This document shows, in pieces, positions 7,570 through 16,051 of a DNA stretch of 38,935 bases. Every line of letters begins with the position of its first letter. The first letter of the stretch is position 1. This DNA is from CAYOHG01 sp964465125 (GTDB lineage: Bacteria > Planctomycetota > Phycisphaerae > UBA1845 > Fen-1342). Location of the stretch: the NCBI GenBank assembly GCA_964465125.1, contig CAYXIO010000035.1, forward strand, positions 1 to 38,935. Reading direction: 5' to 3'. Under the pieces are notes generated by a model that saw nothing but the letters and a program-made list of their open reading frames with translations, did not search any database and was not told the DNA's origin. Position numbers and translations under genes: made by a program.

Positions 7570-8146
7570 CGTTCTTCCCCCTCGAAAGCCGCGCTCGCAG
7601 CCATCGCTTCGCCTCGCGCAGGTCGTTTTGAACCGTCGTGTGCGACAGGCCCGAGAGCTCCGCGATCTGCGCCTGCGTCAACCCTGTGAAGTAATGGAGC
7701 TGGACGAACTCGTGCGCGCGCGGATCGGCCGCGGCGAGCATGTCCAGCGCGGAGTCAAGGTCCAGCAGGTCGATCCCGCTCTCCTCAAAGATCGCCAGCA
7801 TGTCGTCGAGCGGAACGCGGCGGTTGTATCCGCCGCGTTTGTGCGTCGCCTTCGCGCGGGCGTGGTCCACGAGAATCCTCCGCATGGCCAAAGCGGCCGC
7901 GTTGAGGAAGTGGGCCCGGTTTTCAATCGTGTGCAGCGCCTGCTCGTCAAACAGCCGCATAAGTGCTTCATGCACCAGGGCGGTGGGCTGGAGCGTGTGT
8001 CCGACCCGTTCGCCGCCCATGAGCCCGCCCGCCAGCGGGCGAAGCTCCGCATACACCAGCGAGACCAGACGTTCGCGGGCCGTGCTGTCGCCCGCCTTGA
8101 TCGCGGCGAGAAGGACCGTCGCGGTCGCACGCTGATCGCGGTTCAT
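7541..8146 (-). CDS. ECF-type RNA polymerase sigma factor (planctomycete kinase-linked group)
   Basis: This 201-aa extracytoplasmic-function sigma factor directs RNA polymerase to a dedicated promoter set. Region 2 is visible as LQPTALVHEALMRLFD followed by NRAHFLNAAALAMRRILVDH. Region 4 is the helix-turn-helix TGLTQAQIAELSGLSHTTVQ. The pattern fits the ECF group common in Planctomycetota that is encoded beside Ser/Thr kinases. The open frame continues upstream, but the ATG at 8146 is chosen because it has a strong GGAGG ribosome binding site 8 bp before it and matches the family's normal N terminus. No anti-sigma gene is adjacent. The overlapping kinase downstream may control its activity by phosphorylation, as suggested for this group; that is inference here. 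Confidence 0.9.
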   Translation of the reverse strand: MNRDQRATATVLLAAIKAGDSTARERLVSLVYAELRPLAGGLMGGERVGHTLQPTALVHEALMRLFDEQALHTIENRAHFLNAAALAMRRILVDHARAKATHKRGGYNRRVPLDDMLAIFEESGIDLLDLDSALDMLAAADPRAHEFVQLHYFTGLTQAQIAELSGLSHTTVQNDLREAKRWLRARLSRGKNDANRADGVA

Positions 8147-8267
8147 CAGGCGGACCTCCGATGCGAATTGCGAAAAAAGGGTTGGGGTTCCCAAGCGGAT
8201 TCTCGCAAACAGGTGCGGGGGCGGCAAGGGAGCCGCCGCGATACGAGCGCACGAAAGGGGTAACAGC

Positions 8268-8897
8268 ATGACGTCGCGACTATCACTCCTCGGGCTGGCG
8301 GCGGCGAGCCTGATCCTTGTGGCGGGCTGCCCGCAGGACAACGGCGGGGCTTGGGGCCCGCTCGACTATGCGATCCCAGACGGAACCTACGCCGGAACAC
8401 TGAGTCTGACGGCGTCGTTCTGGCAGAATGGCGTAGACGACGGGCAGGATTTCGACGAGTGGGAAACCACGAGGCGCTTCAAGACCGGCGATCTGATCAA
8501 CAAGGTGACGAACGACTGGTTCTACCCCGGCGACCAGGACACGCTCGATTTCGGATCGCTTCAGCTCGTCCGCGTGGTGACGGACGTGGAGCAGTTCGAC
8601 TGGGGCTATCACGTGCTCTTCGACGTGGCGGGAAGTTGGTATGACGTCCCGTTGTTCGGAACGGAAGACGCCGACTACGTCCTTGAAAACGACGGCAGCG
8701 TCTCGGTCGAGGACGTGACGGAGCTGGCTTCGCTGATGCAGTACGACGGCGGCGCTTGGGAGATCGAGCTCTACGTCGAGGGCAATCTGCTCCGCTCCGC
8801 AGGCAACAGCGGCGGTGACGCCGGCAGCGGTGGCAACAGCGGTGGAAACGGGCTGCCGCCGTGGTTCGACCTGAAGTCCGGCAAGGTACGCGAATAG
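8268..8897 (+). CDS. Predicted lipoprotein of unknown function
   Basis: This 209-aa protein is not recognised. It starts with a clear lipoprotein signal: a short positive start, a hydrophobic run, and the lipobox LVAGC with the lipidated Cys at residue 21. It is therefore expected to be exported and anchored to a membrane. The mature part is rich in Asp, Trp and Tyr, with alternating hydrophobic residues that suggest a beta-sandwich. Near the end is a Gly/Ser/Asn-rich flexible stretch (about residues 184-198). The gene is divergent from the ECF sigma gene, with 121 bp between them, so it is a plausible target of that sigma factor, though nothing in the sequence proves it. The start has AAAGGGG upstream. 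Confidence 0.75.
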   Translation: MTSRLSLLGLAAASLILVAGCPQDNGGAWGPLDYAIPDGTYAGTLSLTASFWQNGVDDGQDFDEWETTRRFKTGDLINKVTNDWFYPGDQDTLDFGSLQLVRVVTDVEQFDWGYHVLFDVAGSWYDVPLFGTEDADYVLENDGSVSVEDVTELASLMQYDGGAWEIELYVEGNLLRSAGNSGGDAGSGGNSGGNGLPPWFDLKSGKVRE

Positions 8898-8930
8898 CGC
8901 CCTGCGGCTCAGGTGCATTCGAGACTTCAG

Positions 8931-8973
8931 ACCGGCCGTGGCCTGTGTCCCGTGAGGAGCAGGCCACGCCGGT
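8931..8973 (+). terminator. Possible terminator after the lipoprotein gene
   Basis: ACCGGCCGTGGCCTG pairs with CAGGCCACGCCGGT (14 bp with one bulged C) around a 14-nt loop and is followed by TGCTTTCTC. The T-run is weak. It lies 34 bp after the stop codon. Confidence 0.4.
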
Positions 8974-9127
8974 TGCTTTCTCACGGTGGCTCAGGGGAAC
9001 CGATTGGCGTGCGGTCGATCGAAGCCGGCGCCGTCGGGATCGCCTCCGCGCTGGGCGCAGCAGTCCCCCGCTTGACCAGGACAAGCCCGTATCGCCACGC
9101 TCGGCGGCATGGTTGATTCGGTGGAAT

Positions 9128-9483
9128 TGGAGGCGGCGGGAATCGAACCCGCGTCCCGAAGCATTTCAGCCCAGGCCTCTACGTGCGTAGCCGAATGTTT
9201 TGTGTTTAAGCCCTCGGCAGACCGATCGGCGGGTCATCCGCGGGCCGAGCCAGGCTGCATCTCATTCGAACGCCACCCGACGGGAGCGCCCGAACCAGCC
9301 TGCTGTCAGCGTCGGCTCCGCCAGCAGGCGTCGCGGGCCGACGGGTTGCCTAGTTGTTAGGCAGCCAGACGATAGCCATCATTGGCATCTAACAGTTTTT
9401 TGCCAGCGGTTTTACGAGGAAGCTGACACCCTCGGCACGCCACCCGAACCTCAACCTGCCCGGTCGAAAGCCAGTTCGCCCCC
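9128..9483 (-). ncRNA. ssrA: tmRNA (ssrA); tag peptide ANDGYRLAA
   Basis: This transfer-messenger RNA rescues stalled ribosomes. The 5' end GGGGGCG pairs with CGCCTCC at the 3' end, with a G-T wobble at the third pair as in E. coli tmRNA. The T arm reads GGGTTCGATTCCC and the discriminator is A; CCA is not encoded. Upstream of the tag, CCTCGTAAAA matches the E. coli tmRNA block. The tag frame on the minus strand (9386 down to 9357) reads ANDGYRLAA then TAA, close to E. coli ANDENYALAA, with GCC as resume codon. The 356-nt length is normal for a one-piece tmRNA. The exact 5' and 3' ends are inferred from pairing. Confidence 0.93.
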
Positions 9484-9514
9484 GAACAGCTCGAAGTCGA
9501 TGACTTCACCGAAG

Positions 9515-9543
9515 ATTGTATCGACTTGCCGCGATGGAAGGAA
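9515..9543 (-). promoter_or_regulatory. Possible tmRNA promoter
   Basis: On the minus strand a good -10, TACAAT (9515-9520), lies 31 bp upstream of the tmRNA 5' end. The -35 at 17 bp (TTCCTT, 9538-9543) is weak. Confidence 0.35.
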
Positions 9544-9603
9544 AACCCGCCGTCTCGATTTCGTCCGATTCAGTGTCGATCGCGCGCCTGTGGGTCGCGC
9601 CCA

Positions 9604-11406
9604 TCACGCCTGAGGCCGCCTGACGCCGCGCGGCGAGCGTGCACCCGCCGGGCGTGTGGGCACCGTGAAAATCGGTGACCTCACCAGTGGTGCCGGAAAC
9701 TCGCTTGTGCCGTTCGACCCGGCGGATGCCTCCGAACCTGCCGGCTCGGGCACCGACGGCGGAGTCGCAGGTGCGGGCGGCGCGCCGGCGCCGGCTTCGA
9801 CCTGGGTCGTGGGCAGCGCCTCGCTCATCGCGCCGTCGCACAGCAGGCGGTTTGTCTGCTCAAGCAGCTCACGGAAACGCGTGACCTGGGAGGAAACCTG
9901 GGCAAACGCTGCTTCACGCTCGGCCAGATCGGTTTCACGAGCGGCAAGGTCGGCCTCGCGCCCGGCCAGCTCGGTGTCGCGCGCTGCGAGCGCCGTCTGA
10001 CTGCTCTCGAGGGCGCACTGATGGGCCAGCAACGCCCCCGCCGAGGCGCGCTGCCGAACGCTGCGCCGCCGCATCGACGCCGCGAATCTCGTCACCCGCG
10101 CGCGGGCGCGTGCCTGCTCGTCGGCGACAGCCTGCAACGTCGCGCGTTCGGTGTCGAGTTCGCGGCGAACGCGCTCGTGCTCGCTGGCGGCGGCGTGAAG
10201 CGCCTGCTCGCGCGTCGCAAGCTCGGCGCGCAGCGAATCAAGCGACTGCAACTGTGTCAGCAGGGCGGCCTTCTCGGATTGCAGTTCCGCGTTGCGCGCG
10301 GCAAGCTGCGACTCCGCCTGCTGCACGCGCGCGGCGCGCTGCTCCGCGGCAGCCTGTTCGCCGGCGAGAGCCAACTCGCGCACCGAAAGCTGTGCTTCCC
10401 GCTGCGACAGAGCCTCGGCCTTCTGCGAAACGGAATGCTCCAGTTCGGTCAATTGGGATTCACGCTGCTGGAGTCCGGCTTCGCGCGTATCCGCCGCCGA
10501 CCGGACCGCCGAAATCTGTGCGTGCAGCCCCTGCAAAATGACCTCGAGGTCGGCGATGTCGCCGACGCCTTCCATGCGCAGGGCCGCAGCGGCGGCGATT
10601 CCGGCCCCGCCGGCAGCCGCCAGCGGCGTGGCGGAATTTCCGGCCGCCGGCGCGTGCGCTTCCGCGCGGACCGGCGGCGCAGCGGCGGCCATCGCGACCG
10701 CCTGCTGCGCGACGACCGTCGGCTCCGGCTGCGGCCTCTCGACCCGCAGCGATTCGCCGCCGATGCTGATCTGATCGCCGTTTTGCAGCCACACGGTTGA
10801 TTGACGCACGCCATTGACGAAGGTGCCCGAGCGGCTGCCGAGATCCACGATCAGGGGCGCACCGTCGAGGCAGAAGACCAGCGCGTGGGCGAGCGAAACG
10901 TCCGGCGTGTCGATCACGACCGGGCAGCCGCTGCGTCGTCCGATCAGCGCCGGCGGGCGCAGCGCTACGGCGTGGCCGGCCCGATGGATGGTAAGCTCAC
11001 TGCGCGCAGCCTCGTCGGCTTGCAGACCCTGGCTGTAGTCGGCCAGCGGTGAGAGCAGTTCCACCGCAACGACGACGTCGCTGACGCGCAGCACGTCGTC
11101 GGGCCGCAGAGGTTTCGCGCTGATCCGCTCGCCGTTGATGAACGTGCCGCTGCGCGAGCACAGATCGACGACGATGAGGCTTCGGCCCGTGTTGACGACG
11201 GCGCAGTGAACCTGGGAGATATCGCTTTGCCCGATGGGCAGATCGCAATCTCGGCGGCTTCCGATCAGAACGATCGGCCGATCGGTTTCGCAGATCGCCG
11301 AAACGCGCTCCGCCGGCGCGAGCAGGCGCGCCAGCGGAGCGCCGGCCGGCAGCCGAGGTCGGTCGGCCTCGGCCGACGCTGTCGAATGGGCGTCCGAGCT
11401 GCGCAT
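9604..11406 (-). CDS. Two-FHA-domain protein with long coiled coil
   Basis: This 600-aa protein carries two forkhead-associated domains, which bind phosphothreonine. FHA1 (about residues 40-115) shows GSR, S-x-x-H (Ser64, His67) and SRSGTFINGERI. FHA2 (about 140-225) shows IGRRSG, Ser171/His174 and GSRSGTFVNGVRQ. An Ala-rich linker leads to a long coiled coil (about 285-520) with repeating L-A-x-R-E/D-x-E-L-A units, and a Pro/Ala-rich tail follows. There is no signal peptide or membrane segment, so it is probably cytosolic. The ATG at 11406 is chosen for its AGGAG ribosome binding site and because it immediately precedes the conserved region. It may read the phosphorylation output of a Ser/Thr kinase such as the one encoded 2 kb away; that link is inference. 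The C-terminal tail is low-complexity. Confidence 0.82.
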   Translation of the reverse strand: MRSSDAHSTASAEADRPRLPAGAPLARLLAPAERVSAICETDRPIVLIGSRRDCDLPIGQSDISQVHCAVVNTGRSLIVVDLCSRSGTFINGERISAKPLRPDDVLRVSDVVVAVELLSPLADYSQGLQADEAARSELTIHRAGHAVALRPPALIGRRSGCPVVIDTPDVSLAHALVFCLDGAPLIVDLGSRSGTFVNGVRQSTVWLQNGDQISIGGESLRVERPQPEPTVVAQQAVAMAAAAPPVRAEAHAPAAGNSATPLAAAGGAGIAAAAALRMEGVGDIADLEVILQGLHAQISAVRSAADTREAGLQQRESQLTELEHSVSQKAEALSQREAQLSVRELALAGEQAAAEQRAARVQQAESQLAARNAELQSEKAALLTQLQSLDSLRAELATREQALHAAASEHERVRRELDTERATLQAVADEQARARARVTRFAASMRRRSVRQRASAGALLAHQCALESSQTALAARDTELAGREADLAARETDLAEREAAFAQVSSQVTRFRELLEQTNRLLCDGAMSEALPTTQVEAGAGAPPAPATPPSVPEPAGSEASAGSNGTSEFPAPLVRSPIFTVPTRPAGARSPRGVRRPQA

Positions 11407-12033
11407 GCGGGCTCCTGTCTGGGGCGCTGGGGAAGGAATGTGCGAAACATCCCCTACTGGGAGGGTTCCAAACGTCGACGCCGGATGCAACCGCGATTCA
11501 TCGTGAACAGATCGTGTAATTGACCGCGTGCTTGCCGGCCGGCAACTACCCGTTGCCAATGCGGTTGCCGCCCATCGGCCCGCCGTGGCTGTGGCCAGCG
11601 GGGTCCGAAAGCACCGGCTCGAGCCGCCGGCGGACCCGCTGCTTCTCGGACCTGGCAGGCTTGTTTTCGGGGCGTGATTCGCTATCTTGATGGGTACGAA
11701 CGCGAGGGGATCAGGCACTCAGTGAAGTCGTCGAACACGAGTTTGTTCGGCGTTCAGAGCCCGCTCGTAAACCTCGGCCTGCGTCCGAGTGTGACGTGAG
11801 GGAGTGTGTTCGGGATCCTCTCGACGGCGCTGTCGCAACAGACGACAACCGATTCTTAACAATCGCCAAACGTCGCGGCCAGACTCACCCTGTAGGCTGC
11901 GCGGACGGACGGCGACTTTGGCGACAACGCAATCGGATCTCCCGGGCTGATCGCGGCTCGTCGATCGAGCCGGTCGGTCGATGCTCGAATGCGAAATCGG
12001 ATGACAGGTTCCTACAACTGGAGGGTACGAAAG
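11407..12033. other. 627-bp divergent intergenic region
   Basis: This lies between the FHA gene (minus) and the exported dockerin protein (plus). I found no credible gene. The only clear structure is a perfect 14-bp palindrome, TTGCCGGCCGGCAA, at 11532-11545, of unknown role. TTGTTT and TATCTT near 11673-11700, 16 bp apart, could form a weak rightward promoter. The long antisense frame crossing this region has no coding features. Confidence 0.4.
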
Positions 12034-13839
12034 ATGCTGAAGCGATTCTTGGTCGCCGGCGCCGCGCTGGCGGCTCTCGGCACCTCGGGCGTCGCGCTGG
12101 CGCGCGACTGCGGCACGGACTGCGACAACACCGGTCGCGCGGGACGGGTCTACGATGCCTGGCCGTCCGTGGTCGCGTCCGGCGCCGGCAACGCGCGGAC
12201 CGTCCGCGTCTGGACTCCTTTCCTGATCGACACCGGCCGCATGCTGCTGAATCCCGCCGTGGCGCAGGTCGTCGATGGACGCGTGCTCGGCGCCGCGACC
12301 ATGTTCGTCGGCGGTGGCGATACGCCCGGCGTCGTTTCCTTCGGCACGGCCGATGACCTCGATTCCGCCGGCACGTATACCAGCAACGATCTGATGATCG
12401 CCGAGCAGGACGTGGGGCTGTCCGACACGATTGGCGAGATGCTCGACGACGGCACGGTCGTGTTCCGCGCCAACTTCCGCTCGAGCCCCCCGCAGAACAA
12501 CATCGAGTGGGTCCAGGCCGTCCCGAACTTCCAGACCTCGGTTCCGCCCCCGAATGCCGGCACCAAGATCCTCAACCCGACCGCGCCGGGCATCGACGGC
12601 ACCGCCGGCTCGGTCTTCCTCGGAACGCCCGCGGCCATCGAAGGCGGCAGCGACTTCTACATGGGCGAGACGAATTACGACGGCGGCACCGGCAACGTGC
12701 CCCCCGCCGTGAACATCTGGGACTACGACAACACCTTCCAGGCTCCCGCGACGCCGGACTTCAGCTACACCCAGTCGGCCGGCTTCACGTATGCCAACAG
12801 CATCTGCGGCGGCTGCATCGACAACGTGGCCGACGTTCGGCAGACCGCGCCGATCTTCGCGAAGGTCAACAACAACTACTACGTCGTGTTCGGGATGAAC
12901 GACACGCATCTCGGCGGCTCGGCCCGCCCTGCGCTGCTGGTGGTGGACAAGTTCGCGCCCGGCGGATTTGACGGCTACACCGGCGCGATCGGCATCCTGC
13001 CTCCGGCCGGCTTCCTGTTCGTCGATCACCAGGCCACCGGTGGCGGCTCCAACGTGTTCGAGAGCAATCACTTCGAGATCAACAGCAGCGGCCAGATCGC
13101 GGCCCTGGTCGAATCGACCGCCAGCGTGCCCAGCCATGCCGTCGTGCTGTACGAACCGATCTTCACCGCCGGCGTGATCACCGGCTACGCGGCTCCAGTC
13201 GTCATCGCCGACGCCGGCCCGATCGACACGGTTGCCGACGGCCTGGCCGGCCCGATTCCGATCTTCGACCCCAATGACCCCAACGGCCCGCCGATCGACT
13301 ACATCAACTCGATCTCGGCCGTCGGCATCAACGACCGCGGCAACATCGCGTTCTCGGCCATCTATGACACGGGCATCCCGTTCGATCCGAATGATCCGAA
13401 CAGCGCGACGATCTGGGATTCGGCCGCCTATCTGTATTCCGACAACGACAGCACGCTGCACCAGGTGCTGCGTGAGAACGACCTGCTCGACAACGGCCCG
13501 AACGACCTGATCGTCGGCCTGATCCCCCAGGAGGACAGCGATTCGTTCTACGGACGCAGCCTGGCTGACAAGGCCGACCTCCTGGCCGTGAACTTCCGCC
13601 CCAGCGACGACATCAACTTCGGCGGATCGCGCGGCACGGTGATCGTCGCGGTGGGTCACATCGGCGACGTCAACTTCGACGGCACCGTCAACCTGACCGA
13701 CTTGTCGCTTCTGCTGGTCGCGTTCGGCTCGAGCTTCGGAACGCCCAGCTATGATCCGCAGGCGGACCTGAACCTGGACGGAACGATCAACCTCGACGAC
13801 CTGTCGCTGCTCCTGGTCGTCTTTGGGCAAAACGTCTAG
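12034..13839 (+). CDS. Exported protein of unknown function with C-terminal dockerin-like repeat pair
   Basis: This 601-aa secreted protein starts with a typical signal peptide (MLKRFLVAGAALAALG, cleaved after about residue 23, ALA). The main body is not recognised. It is rich in Gly, Asp and Asn with beta-strand character and contains several DPNDPN motifs. The last 60 residues hold two dockerin-like calcium-binding repeats, GDVNFDGTVNLTDLSLLL and ADLNLDGTINLDDLSLLL, each with the D-x-N/D-x-D-G loop. Dockerins usually attach proteins to cohesins or cell-surface structures. The same C-terminal type occurs on the subtilase at 30695. The ATG at 12034 is chosen for GGAGG with 9-bp spacing and for the signal peptide. 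The gene ends at a strong terminator. Confidence 0.85.
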   Translation: MLKRFLVAGAALAALGTSGVALARDCGTDCDNTGRAGRVYDAWPSVVASGAGNARTVRVWTPFLIDTGRMLLNPAVAQVVDGRVLGAATMFVGGGDTPGVVSFGTADDLDSAGTYTSNDLMIAEQDVGLSDTIGEMLDDGTVVFRANFRSSPPQNNIEWVQAVPNFQTSVPPPNAGTKILNPTAPGIDGTAGSVFLGTPAAIEGGSDFYMGETNYDGGTGNVPPAVNIWDYDNTFQAPATPDFSYTQSAGFTYANSICGGCIDNVADVRQTAPIFAKVNNNYYVVFGMNDTHLGGSARPALLVVDKFAPGGFDGYTGAIGILPPAGFLFVDHQATGGGSNVFESNHFEINSSGQIAALVESTASVPSHAVVLYEPIFTAGVITGYAAPVVIADAGPIDTVADGLAGPIPIFDPNDPNGPPIDYINSISAVGINDRGNIAFSAIYDTGIPFDPNDPNSATIWDSAAYLYSDNDSTLHQVLRENDLLDNGPNDLIVGLIPQEDSDSFYGRSLADKADLLAVNFRPSDDINFGGSRGTVIVAVGHIGDVNFDGTVNLTDLSLLLVAFGSSFGTPSYDPQADLNLDGTINLDDLSLLLVVFGQNV

Positions 13840-13898
13840 CCGGTTTCAGCCGCTTGGCGGATGTTTCGCCGGGCCGGACTGAAACCTGAGAAAACGCG

Positions 13899-13928
13899 AA
13901 CCCCCCGCCTTCTCGAAGGCGGGGGGTT
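13899..13928. terminator. Strong Rho-independent terminator, probably bidirectional
   Basis: AACCCCCCGCCTT pairs perfectly with AAGGCGGGGGGTT (13 bp) around the tetraloop CTCG. On the plus strand CTCTTT follows; on the minus strand CGCGTTTT follows. It sits between the ends of the convergent dockerin-protein and SDR genes and can serve both. A weaker inverted repeat, GGTTTCAG (13842-13849) with CTGAAACC (13879-13886), lies just before it. Confidence 0.88.
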
Positions 13929-13984
13929 CTCTTTAGCGCGCCTTCATCGCGGCGTTCGGCCCGGCCGGCCGCGCCGGTCGCCGA

Positions 13985-14845
13985 TCAGGCCATCGGATGC
14001 CAGCCCGCGTCGGCCCAGAGCTGTCCGCTGACCGACGAGTTCTGAATCATGAACGCGATCGCGTGGGCGATCTCCTCCGGCAGGATCAGCCGGCCGAGCT
14101 GCGTCTGCGGGATGATCCACTTCGAGATGAACTCGTCGCCGAGCGCCCGCACCATCGGCGTGTCGGTGTATCCGGGATGAATGATCGCGCTGCGCACGCC
14201 GTGGAAGACGGCTTCGGCCGCCAGCGTCGCGGTCGCGCCCTCGAGTCCGGCCTTGGCCGTGGCGTAGGAGATCTGCCCCTTGTTGCCGGTCGACGACACC
14301 GAGCCGATCAGGATGATCGCGCCCTGCACGGCTTCCGCGGGCGTCCAGCGCTTCAGCCCGTTGCGGTGCCGATCGCGCGCGACGCTGGCGATCGTCTCCA
14401 GCGCCCAGTAAATCGGCGCGCTCAGGTCGACCTCGATGACTCGCCGGAAGTCCTCTTCCGAGTAGATGTCGGTCTGTCCGGTCTGCTTGTCGACCTTGAC
14501 GGCCAGCCGATCGCGCGTGATGCCCGCCGCCGGCACGCAGATCGACACGTGGCCGAAATTCCGCTCCATCTCGTCGAAGACGTGCCGGCGAAATGCGCTG
14601 TCGGTCACATCGCCGCGGAACGGGTGGAACACGTGCCGCTCGAGTCGCTCGTTGCCCTGCCGGGTGAATTCCTCCACGTCCGTCGCCATATCGACCGAGG
14701 CGACCGCTTTGATTCCCTCGCGCGCCAGGGCGATGCAGGTGGCCCGGCCGATGCCGCGCGCGCCTCCCGTGACCACAGCCACCTTGGTCGACAGGTCCAG
14801 CCGCCGATCATCCCAACCCGCCTCCAGATCGATGTGTGCCGGCAT
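13985..14845 (-). CDS. Short-chain dehydrogenase/reductase in the PHA cluster
   Basis: This 286-aa SDR-family oxidoreductase has the cofactor motif TGGARGIG (27-34) and the active-site pair Tyr194/Lys198 (YATAK), with Ser182 nearby. In this position, last in the phasin-phaE-phaC arm, it may reduce a 3-oxoacyl-CoA to supply PHA monomers, or act on another acyl substrate. Two usual SDR landmarks differ: NNAG is PAAG (105-108), and the helix-4 tetrad Asn is Asp140 (IEVDLS). Activity or specificity may therefore be unusual. An alternative start at 14875, with AGGGG upstream and close to the phaC stop, would add 10 residues. 14845 is preferred for its GAAGGAAGG. A second, more standard PhaB-like SDR is encoded at 18171. 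Confidence 0.82.
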   Translation of the reverse strand: MPAHIDLEAGWDDRRLDLSTKVAVVTGGARGIGRATCIALAREGIKAVASVDMATDVEEFTRQGNERLERHVFHPFRGDVTDSAFRRHVFDEMERNFGHVSICVPAAGITRDRLAVKVDKQTGQTDIYSEEDFRRVIEVDLSAPIYWALETIASVARDRHRNGLKRWTPAEAVQGAIILIGSVSSTGNKGQISYATAKAGLEGATATLAAEAVFHGVRSAIIHPGYTDTPMVRALGDEFISKWIIPQTQLGRLILPEEIAHAIAFMIQNSSVSGQLWADAGWHPMA

Positions 14846-14885
14846 GCGTCCTTCCTTCGGTGCTCCATCGAACATTGCGGCGCCC

Positions 14886-16010
14886 CTACCTTTCGTATCC
14901 GGGAAGCGTCTCGGATCGCTGCTCGAGCCAGTCGGTCACCTTCGGCCACAGGTCGCGATGCGCCTTGGAGCTGACGGCCAGCCCGATGTGCCCCACCGGG
15001 TAGTTGACGATCTTGCGGTCGGTGGAGCTGACGGCCTCGTTGAACGGCAGGCTCTGACTGGGCGGAACCAGGTGGTCCTGCTGCGCCACCAGGTTCAGGA
15101 TCGGGCAGGCGATCCGCTTCAGATCGACGCGCTCGTCGCCGATCAGCAGCTTGCCCTTGATCAGTTGGTTCTTCTGGAAGCAGCACTTCACGAACTGCCG
15201 GAAGACTTCGCCCGCCACCGGGATGTTGTCGTTCAGCCACATCTCCATCGCGAAGAAGTCTTCCAGAAACTTCTCGTCCTCCATCTTCTCGTAGAAGCCG
15301 ATCCACTTCTCAAAGTAGTTCTGCACCGGCTTGAGCATCTGGAAATTCACCTGCAGCCACTGCGGCGGGATGTTCCCATGTACGCTCACGAAGCGGTCGA
15401 CGTCGAAGTAGTCCTCGTGCGACCAGACCTTGAGCAACGCGTCGTCCTGAGACCAGTCCACCGGCGCCGCCATCAACATCACGTTGCGGACCTTCTCGGG
15501 CCGCAACGCGGCGTACATCGCGGTCATCGAGCCGCCCATGCAGTAGCCCAGCAGGTTCACCTGCTCCACGCCGCAGCGCTCGCGGACGTCGTCGACCACG
15601 TGGTCGATGTAGCGCAGCACGTAGTCCTTCAGCCCGAGCTCGCGATCGCCATCGGCGGGCACACCCCAGTCGATGTTGTAGCAGTCGAAGCCGCGCTGCA
15701 CGAAGTGCGCGATGACGCTCTTGCCGGGCCGCAGATCGAGGATGTACGGGCGGTTGATCAGCGCGAAGATCAGAATCAGCGGGGTCTTGAAGCGCGGCTC
15801 GACGTCGGATTCGTACTTGAGCAGGCGCAGGTTGTCTTCGCGGTAGACGCAGCGGGTCGGCGTCGCGCCGACGCGCGTGTTCCGCATCGCGTCGTAGACC
15901 TTCGGCGCGGCCATCGCCTTCTGGAACAACGTCATCCACGGCGCCACCAACTGATCGGGAGTGAAGTACCACGGTCCCACGGGGGCCGCGGTCGCCGGCT
16001 GGGTCGACAT
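14886..16010 (-). CDS. phaC: Poly(3-hydroxyalkanoate) synthase, catalytic subunit (class III type)
   Basis: This is the PHA synthase that polymerises 3-hydroxyacyl-CoA into storage polyester on granules. It is an alpha/beta-hydrolase-like protein of 374 aa, the size of class III PhaC (about 355 aa) and much shorter than class I/II. The lipase-like box is GYCMGG with the nucleophile Cys157. The other triad members are Asp312 (AQQDHL) and His341 (PVGHIG), spaced as in Allochromatium PhaC (149, 302, 331). Class III enzymes need a PhaE partner, and a PhaE-like gene lies directly upstream (41-bp gap). The start at 16010 is chosen for GAGGAG, although an in-frame codon exists at 16037. Short spacing to the upstream phaE and downstream SDR genes supports co-transcription. 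Confidence 0.93.
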   Translation of the reverse strand: MSTQPATAAPVGPWYFTPDQLVAPWMTLFQKAMAAPKVYDAMRNTRVGATPTRCVYREDNLRLLKYESDVEPRFKTPLILIFALINRPYILDLRPGKSVIAHFVQRGFDCYNIDWGVPADGDRELGLKDYVLRYIDHVVDDVRERCGVEQVNLLGYCMGGSMTAMYAALRPEKVRNVMLMAAPVDWSQDDALLKVWSHEDYFDVDRFVSVHGNIPPQWLQVNFQMLKPVQNYFEKWIGFYEKMEDEKFLEDFFAMEMWLNDNIPVAGEVFRQFVKCCFQKNQLIKGKLLIGDERVDLKRIACPILNLVAQQDHLVPPSQSLPFNEAVSSTDRKIVNYPVGHIGLAVSSKAHRDLWPKVTDWLEQRSETLPGYER

Positions 16011-16051
16011 GTCGCTCTCTCCTCGGCGCGGGCCCACGGCCGCGCGGCCGT

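Noticed and set aside
9109..9613. Two open frames across the tmRNA gene
   Set aside because: They overlap a clear tmRNA on the opposite strand and match no protein family.
11719..13830. 703-codon open frame antisense to the dockerin protein
   Set aside because: It is a GC-rich shadow frame; the plus-strand gene has signal peptide, RBS, dockerin repeats and a terminator.
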